This document shows positions 50,418 through 64,000 of a stretch of DNA of 64,000 nt, piece after piece. Positions within the stretch are counted from its first letter, which is position 1. Every line of letters starts with the position of its first letter. The notes under the pieces are model-generated. The model ran no database searches and had not been told where the DNA came from. It saw only the letters and a list, made by a program, of their open reading frames with translations. Made by a program: the position numbers and the translations under genes. Source of the stretch: Tubulanus polymorphus (taxonomy: Eukaryota > Nemertea > Palaeonemertea > Tubulaniformes > Tubulanidae); the NCBI RefSeq assembly GCF_964204645.1, contig NC_134026.1, positions 27,422,650 to 27,486,649 on the forward strand, in the 5' to 3' direction.

Positions 50418-53400
50418 TATTGGCGCATGTTTGATTCACCTGTTCCTATCTAAATCCAGCGCTCTTTTGAGACTTCCACAATGATATTTTTCCGATAGCA
50501 CAGTTGGTCGACATTAATTGTAAATTAAAACAACCTACGTACGAGAGCCTTGCATTACGAACAAGGCGCGGAATGATATCATGCTTCTACTTCTATTTCC
50601 ACGTAAAATACACACAAAAATTTGTCGGGTAACAGCTTGTGTACCTCAGAGAATAAAGGCGCCATACATTTAATGTTTGGTTATCATTTGTGCAGCTGTA
50701 CTGAGCCCTCACAGCGGTAAGCAACCCAAAACCATATATAATACGAAGAATTAACCCTTTCATCGGGGATTTTATGTTGTCAGAACAAACGGAAATCCAT
50801 ATTTAGCATCCGGTCTGAAAATGCTGCAAATATGGGCGTTGAAAAGAGATTGACGTTAGCAAATATGAACGTTAATTTTCTCGCGCAACTTATGGAAATT
50901 TTATTACAAAGGAAACTAAAGCGTCATGTTATTTTATATTGCAGTTAAATGCATCAATCCGAACGTTAAGACCCGTTTAGTTGTTATTTGAATACATCTA
51001 GAAATGGTGAAATGGGTGGACATGGATTAACTCAAAGGTTATTTGTTGCGACGTATGATATGATATGATTTATGTTTCATGTACTGTAACAAGAAAACTA
51101 ATTACATACTCAAAAGTTTATTGAAGCCTTAATTGATGCGTATTAACTGTCAATATATAAAAACTGTTAAGGTTTTTTTGGCGACAACAAATTGCCAAAA
51201 TCGTAAAGAGCATCTGGACGGGAGGGGCGAAGAGCTAATCTTGCTTTCATCACATCGTGAAATAGAGCCCAACGGAAACATGGGAAACATGGGCGTCTGT
51301 TTCCTTTCACGCGTTCACGGCACCGGGAAAATGATTCTTTAATTAATATCGTGATCAATCAGTCGTCTGTTCGTCTGACTCATATCGATCTATCAAATGC
51401 AAACGATTGACGCAATGGATGCAATTTATTCCCTGTGTTCGAAAATACAAAAGTTTATCAACGAAATAAGGAATAATTTCGTAATATTTTATAAAATCGA
51501 CTGATTTATTTGATTATCGATTCATCAAATGCAGATGATAGACGCAATAGACGCAATTTAGCTCCTGTGTTAGAAAATATAAGTTCAGGAATAATTTCTG
51601 ATAATTTGCTTGGAAGTGGTTCACTTGGATTGACTTGTATCACGTATATCGGTGTCTATCGGAGACTGACCACTGATATATAGAATAGCAGGGAAATGTA
51701 AGACTACTCCCCTCATATATTAAACAATTCACAAATCGCACCGCCCTAAAGTTGCGACATTGCTATGACACTAACATGTGTTACATATTCATTGACCCAG
51801 ATTAAGCAAAATATATACATATGCGCAAAATATATTGAATTGAAAATATCAAAAACAAAACAAAATTCTACTGAAGAATCAGACTATGTTTTACCTTATG
51901 TTCGATCGGGTGAATGCAATGAGTAGATACTGAAGGGGATGGATATATCCTGTTACGGTTTAAGATTCCCATAAAAACGAATTTGGTTATATTGCTGCTG
52001 CCTCGATGAAAGAATGAAATCTCATTACGATGTGACTGCTCATCACTCAATACATGACTGGCCGGATCGAAATATATATGGCATGGTAATCCTTATAGAG
52101 GCTTATCACTAGAAGACCACGGGTACTACAATTCTTGTCAGAGCAATTAATCTGCAAGTGATTGATAGTAACAACCATCTCATAGATTAATCACTTCACA
52201 GATTTTTTTTGCAATTTCTTAATCTACCATTGAAATCTGTACATAACGATATCGGTCATCGATTTCACGGTATTTTATAGCTGATATTTCAAAAGGAGAT
52301 ATTTCAAAGTTAAATCTTGATGAAATCATAGATATTACAGCTGTTCTCTTTTGCTAATATCGGCTTATCCGCGATCAAAATGTAACGATATGTAATCTAT
52401 GATATGTGAAATACATAGAATTGCGTTAAATTGCAGGGCGGAATTCCAGGTGAATCCCCACGAGTAGGAAATGAAAACGACTTGCGACCTTATCTTGAAA
52501 TTGTGACCGACAGATCCTGATTAGTTTTAAAATATCTGATTCGTGCCGATGGATCGTAAATAAAAGTCAATCAGGCGAATATTGATTCGGTGGGTTTCAC
52601 TGTTCAGAAGTCATAAACAGCACTTTCCCGTGGTGTATTCACCACATAAACGCAACAAACGCACCTTCAGGAAATACATGACGTCGACTTTCGTACGGTT
52701 AATGACAAAATAAGAAACTCTTTATGAGTCATCAATCTACCAGGCTTTTTCTAATCTACGTCTAAAAACAATTAGCTAGTGCTGCTATAATCAAAAGAAA
52801 ACGTTCCTTTGAATATCGCGTTTTACTTACATAAATTCCCGTTCTCCGTAACATTTTTTTGATTTTCGGCTGCTCCGAGTAACGGGTATATTTTGATTAT
52901 ATAAAATCATAGGCGTGATAACCGATTACCATATGTGTTTGATAATGTATAAAATAAATTTACACCAAGATTAGTATGGTCCTGTTGCCAACTGTTGCCT
53001 GACATACATATAAAAGATTTGAAAATGTAAAAAGAACGCCCTATATGGAACAAATGCTACCAACCAATGGCAAAATAATGTAAACGAAAACGCAATATGC
53101 TGTCACACGTGTGCGGCGAATATTTCGATTTTCTTCTAAAATTTCTGACTCATTGTTTAATTAGAGTATGACTGGAAAATCATACCGAGTCCAACAGTTC
53201 TTTCAAATGATAGTTTGCGTTACCGAAAAGATCAGAGAGTTCTTGCACTTACCCGTCGACGGTGTTTCAGAGGATCCTTTCTCGTAGTTCGAGGTGTAGA
53301 CCAAACCTTCCTCACCGGTTCAAAAAGGACCCCTGTAAAACTGGACCCTTCAGGTGCCACGCCAACTTTCATCTTCTTTACGATTCACATACTGCCGTCC

Positions 53401-53994
53401 GTGTTACAAATAATATCTCCATGTGACAATGCTAGATTGGCATTAGTGAAAACGTGTCATGAATGTTATTGTTTCCGATTAGGAGACTCCAATAAATTCT
53501 ACTCTATTCATAATTCATTAAGTAATAAACATAGATCTAAAAAAATCCCCAATTGTGTGGTATCTATTGATATAATTGAACCTATCACAAATTAATCATA
53601 AATGAGAAACGCGAATTTCACCGGGAAACGTTATGCAACCATATACATGTAGGGTACCGTTTAACTTGACAGTACATGTATATGCCATTTTGATAGATTC
53701 CTATTTAATGAAATTAAATCGGATGAATGAATGATTCTTGTTAGCTAATAGCCTTGGCTTACTATGGCAACCGTCGAATATACAAATTAAATAGCTTATC
53801 AACATCATCTCTGGAAATGGGACGAATTATAATCAGATCTTGAGTGAACAAGGAACTGATACATTTTGTTCACTGTATATTCACATATTTAGTTTTTTTT
53901 TTCTAAATCAGTTTAGCAGAATATATTGTTTGCGGAAAATCCAGTTTCTGTTCAGAAGATCTATACATTTTCAGTATTGAGAGTATCGTTTCGT
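50418..53994. other. intergenic region
   Basis: AT-rich DNA with no supportable gene. The left end should contain the paralogue 2 promoter. A pair of similar short segments near 51360-51440 and 51500-51570 (AAATGCA-A-GATTGACGCAAT versus AAATGCAGATGATAGACGCAAT) suggests a small local duplication. The frame at 53215-53595 has no ATG start and no motif. Confidence 0.45.
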
Positions 53995-54801
53995 CTATGG
54001 CTGGCGTGAAATTTTTCCTATCGACTTTCTTTGTAGCTCAGGAGTTGGAGAACAAACGGCTGCCGCGTATCCGTTTGTTAAAGCAGCAATATATTCCACA
54101 TCAGACGGATTCAGGCGAGACGCTCTCCGTTTCTCGATTTCAAGTTTCCAACTGCAATCCTGCAAACAATTCACGCGTTTAATGCAAGGTGACGTCGGTC
54201 TTACATCCGTTTCGAAACATTCCACGGAAAATGTAAACTGTTTCTTTAATTGCGGGGAAGCGAGCGGAGATGTAAGTAAATAAGGACGTTGATTATCATT
54301 CATACCGACGGGCAGCTGAAATCGATGGGAACACTCGCGATGACGTTTCAGCCGCGATTCCCCGGCTATATTCAGTCCACTCACTAAACATTTTTTAGTT
54401 CCTAGCATATCACACGTATCCTGATCGTGTTTAAGCATTTCACCTTCATTAGTTGTGCATATAACCTTTGGCTCACGGTTTAACAGTTTCCGAGGTTTTT
54501 CGCTTGTCTTCCCAACTTTTGAAAGCATCGGTTGGGAAAGTTTTTCCCTCTGCAACAAACGGTCGCCTGAATTCGATTTTACTTTCCGCAACTTCTCTAG
54601 ATCAAGTTCAACTTGATGTAGATTCTGATTTGCATACCTTTCAAAATATTTCTCCTCCAAATTGACGTGCGCCAAATATTGTTCCAATGTGTACGTTTCG
54701 CGTTTATTTTTCTTCAAAACTTTCTGACGAACTGATTCACTTAAAATGTCGAAATAACGAGATTCTGGAAGACCACCACTGACGCGTTTGTTATCAGCCA
54801 T
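53995..54801 (-). CDS. unrecognised basic protein, single exon
   Basis: An uninterrupted frame from the ATG at 54801 encodes 268 residues; the frame stays open upstream but without an ATG. I do not recognise a domain. It has no TM or signal peptide and is rich in K, R, E and S. A charged helical stretch at about 15-75 (SRYFDILSESVRQKVLKK onward, with QYLAHVNLEEKYFERYANQN) could form a coiled coil. The C-terminal part has several SPT or SPL sites (SPLASP, RPTSP, CSPTPE) suited to proline-directed phosphorylation. The length of the frame in AT-rich DNA and its balanced composition support a real gene. An unannotated upstream 5' exon is possible. The gene lies 369 bases downstream, on the same strand, of the esterase stop codon. 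Confidence 0.6.
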   Translation of the reverse strand: MADNKRVSGGLPESRYFDILSESVRQKVLKKNKRETYTLEQYLAHVNLEEKYFERYANQNLHQVELDLEKLRKVKSNSGDRLLQREKLSQPMLSKVGKTSEKPRKLLNREPKVICTTNEGEMLKHDQDTCDMLGTKKCLVSGLNIAGESRLKRHRECSHRFQLPVGMNDNQRPYLLTSPLASPQLKKQFTFSVECFETDVRPTSPCIKRVNCLQDCSWKLEIEKRRASRLNPSDVEYIAALTNGYAAAVCSPTPELQRKSIGKISRQP

Positions 54802-55169
54802 ACGGACTAAAGTAAAGGCAAATTTCCTAAGGCTTTGAGAGGTTACGAATATGTTCACTAGTTCATAATGCTAATACGATTGGGAAATATATGTGTGGAA
54901 TTCCTAATTAGCATGGAATTGAGTTACGAATGGTAATTAATTCCGATGAAACAATACCCGCGTGACCTTTTTTCATTTACATCATCTGCTTAAAGCTACA
55001 GAAGGAAACAAGTCATACAGTATACACTAAAAGCTTTCATTTTATTGGAAAATTGGAGCATATCAGGAATTCAAGCAAACAAAAATACACTACCGTTCTC
55101 AACTAATTACAATATGGGCACAATTTTTCTGCACTTTAAGAATGCATGTCCGAAAAAATGCTGGAAGAT
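54802..55169. other. short spacer with esterase 3' UTR
   Basis: This 368 bp gap separates two minus-strand genes. A minus-strand AATAAA at 55041-55046 lies about 125 bases after the esterase stop codon and probably ends that transcript. The remaining 240 bp would hold the promoter of the unrecognised gene at 53995-54801. Confidence 0.6.
55041..55046 (-). terminator. polyadenylation signal of the esterase gene
   Basis: The plus strand reads TTTATT in CATTTTATTGG, giving AATAAA on the coding strand about 125 bases downstream of the stop. Confidence 0.65.
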
Positions 55170-56891
55170 TTATAGATTTTGTTTTAGATATGCAATGAGA
55201 TCACTCATACACTTATCAGAAATCTCGAAATCACCGATCTGACTTAACATACCGTGGAAACCCTTTTCATAGTATTCCAAAGAAACGGGGACCTTAGCTT
55301 GTTTCAGGCGCTCTACGTAGATGAGCGCTTCATCTCTTAGCACGTCATAGCCAGCTACTATAACATGCGTCTTGGGCAACCCAGCTAGGTTAGTTGCAAT
55401 GATCGGGGTAAAAAGTGGATTCATTATAAACGGCTCTAGTCTACTAGATATTCTTGCGTCCCCACCATCCAAATCTACAGGTTTGTAATCTGCATGAATC
55501 AATTTTTCATCGAGTAATTTGTAATCAATAAACTTGCGATAGTTTCGCTTCAGAATAGATGAGAGATGGTTGTTGCTGGTCATAGCGTCTCTAACTGACT
55601 TATCAGTGATCCCCATATAACCGAGAAACTCTTCAGCGGTAAGTTCAATAGAGTTCAATTCGGGCATATATTTAGAATTCACTACATGTGATGGAAGGCT
55701 GAAATCTATCCCTTGTAACATAGGGTATATGAGAACTTGTAGATTTGGTTTAGTAGCATTGACATCTTCATTCAGTTTCAGTGCAACTCCAGCTGCCAAG
55801 TTTCCACCGGCACTATCCCCTAAAATGAAAAGAATATCGTTTAACCTAAATATTTCAACAATCCATACAATGATTTGTAAATGAGTTCTCATATGTAAAT
55901 GAGTTCTTTAAATCTTCTATATTCTTGTATTTAGTTTTTGATTTACCAATAATTCCTATTCGTCTTGGGTCAACTCGAAAATGGGATGCGTGACTCAGGA
56001 AAAATCTGGTAGCCAATTCACAATCAAACAGCGGTGTGGGAAACGGGAATTCTGGAGCGCGTCTATAACTGAGAATTCATTAAACAATCATATTTAATCA
56101 GTCAAATTGACCTTGGAGAATTGACATATTTAGTCGCTGTTGTGATGAACCGAAACTTACTCGACAGAGACAACTACTGCATTTAACTCTTTAGCCAATT
56201 TTCGTGTTATATGGTCGTGTGTGTCTAAATTGAAAAAAGAGCCACGAAAAAAGAGATTCAGATTTTCATTCGATCATTATCGATATTCAAAACAATTGTA
56301 AATCTATAATTCGTTTCATTACCGACATCCATGTACATCCAGCCGCCACCATGATAGAATACAAGGCCTGGCCTTTTACCAGTAAAACTACGGTCAAATG
56401 GTTGGTACACTCGAACTTTCACCCCGTTAAATATCTTTTCACTGATCTAGAATAGAAAATACCAAAAAATTGCCAGACTTATTTTCCCGACGTCTCAGAC
56501 ATGCTAGTGTCCAGATTTGCAATAAAATTACCTGTAACGATCGATCTGTTTCTTTTACGGCAGTCTTTCTGAGAATTAATCTTGTGACGTTTATTGGAGT
56601 TCCGAAACCGAAAAATGTCATACTGTTGCCCTATTGTGTGGATGGAAAAAGATAAGTGCGATTAATTGTTGCAAAACATTTTGGCGCCCACTTTAATTAA
56701 TTGCCGACGTTTTCTTCAGTCATATACAAACTTACCAAATACGCACCGAATTTTGCGGTGCCAAGAAATAATCTCATTTTCCATGGTTGATCTATATCGT
56801 CAGGAATCGGTGAATAGCACAGATAACTGACCAAAGCCAAAACGATGGGTATAATGAAAAATAACTGCAGAACCGTTCCTTTCAAAGACAT
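55170..56891 (-). CDS. AADAC/NCEH1-like microsomal esterase
   Basis: Six coding exons (56736-56891, 56532-56630, 56323-56446, 56161-56224, 55947-56068, 55170-55819) join in consistent phases to 404 residues, the size of arylacetamide deacetylase (399) and neutral cholesterol ester hydrolase 1 (408). The N-terminus is a type II signal anchor (about 6-24), placing the alpha/beta-hydrolase domain in the ER lumen. The hormone-sensitive-lipase family oxyanion motif HGGGW is at 117-121. The nucleophile is S191 in GDSAGG, the acid D347 in GYDVLRDE, and the base H377 in GFHGM. YRRAPEFPFP (149-158) is the usual YRLAPE(H/Y)xFP segment. Substrates would be esters or amides of lipids and xenobiotics. AADAC and NCEH1 cannot be told apart by eye. 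The ATG at 56891 directly precedes the anchor. Confidence 0.93.
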
Positions 56892-63944
<7,053 letters not shown>

Positions 63945-64000
63945 ATATTTTGTAATGAATAATCAATACGTTTTATGAGATAATGATTTTGTAGCTGTTG

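Noticed and set aside
53215-53595. 126-codon plus-strand frame
   Set aside because: It starts at TTG, has no recognisable motif, no splice context and no matching neighbour.

Overview
This is animal nuclear DNA. The genes are split by short GT-AG introns, intergenic DNA is AT-rich, (TA)n, (TG)n and (GAT)n microsatellites are common, and every recognisable protein is a metazoan family. Three features suggest a spiralian-type invertebrate such as a mollusc, annelid or brachiopod: compact vertebrate-like introns, an mGluR-like receptor cluster, and paired intronless orphan class A GPCRs. That placement is inference; the sequence does not fix the phylum. No bacterial, viral or CRISPR features were seen.

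Layout. 1-5.3 kb: two ligand-side exons of metabotropic-glutamate-like class C receptors in tandem on the + strand, followed by a single exon for the second half of the membrane domain. 6.8-11.3 kb (-): an ENTPD4/7-type nucleoside diphosphatase in nine coding exons, with a pogo/Tigger-like MITE in one intron. 11.9-13.3 kb (+): SEC20/BNIP1 in six exons, head-to-head with ENTPD. 14.7-21.8 kb (-): a voltage-gated K+ channel in two coding exons separated by a 5.6 kb intron that holds a G-rich minisatellite. 21.8-26.6 kb: intergenic, with a long (TA)n tract and an inverted repeat. 26.6-28.7 kb (+): a four-TM protein of PLP/M6 type in six exons. 28.7-38.6 kb: almost no supportable genes. 38.6-43.6 kb: two related class A orphan GPCRs, tail to tail. 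45.2-50.4 kb (-): two tandem paralogues of a CD20/MS4A-like four-TM protein, two exons each. 54.0-54.8 kb (-): an unrecognised single-exon protein. 55.2-56.9 kb (-): an AADAC/NCEH1-type microsomal esterase in six exons. 59.4-63.9 kb (+): a class I coronin with nine common exons and three alternative terminal coiled-coil exons.

The genes do not form one pathway. Most encode membrane or membrane-trafficking proteins: receptors, a channel, tetraspan proteins, a Golgi/lysosomal nucleotidase, a SNARE and an anchored esterase. The points most worth a second look are (a) variable receptor ectodomain exons that appear to share one 3' exon, with the glutamate side-chain contacts replaced, (b) the interchangeable coronin trimerisation exons, and (c) the two GPCRs and two four-TM paralogues, which look like locally expanded families. 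Multi-exon models were assembled by hand from splice sites. Phases are consistent and total lengths divide by three for ENTPD, SEC20, Kv, PLP/M6, both four-TM genes, the esterase and coronin.
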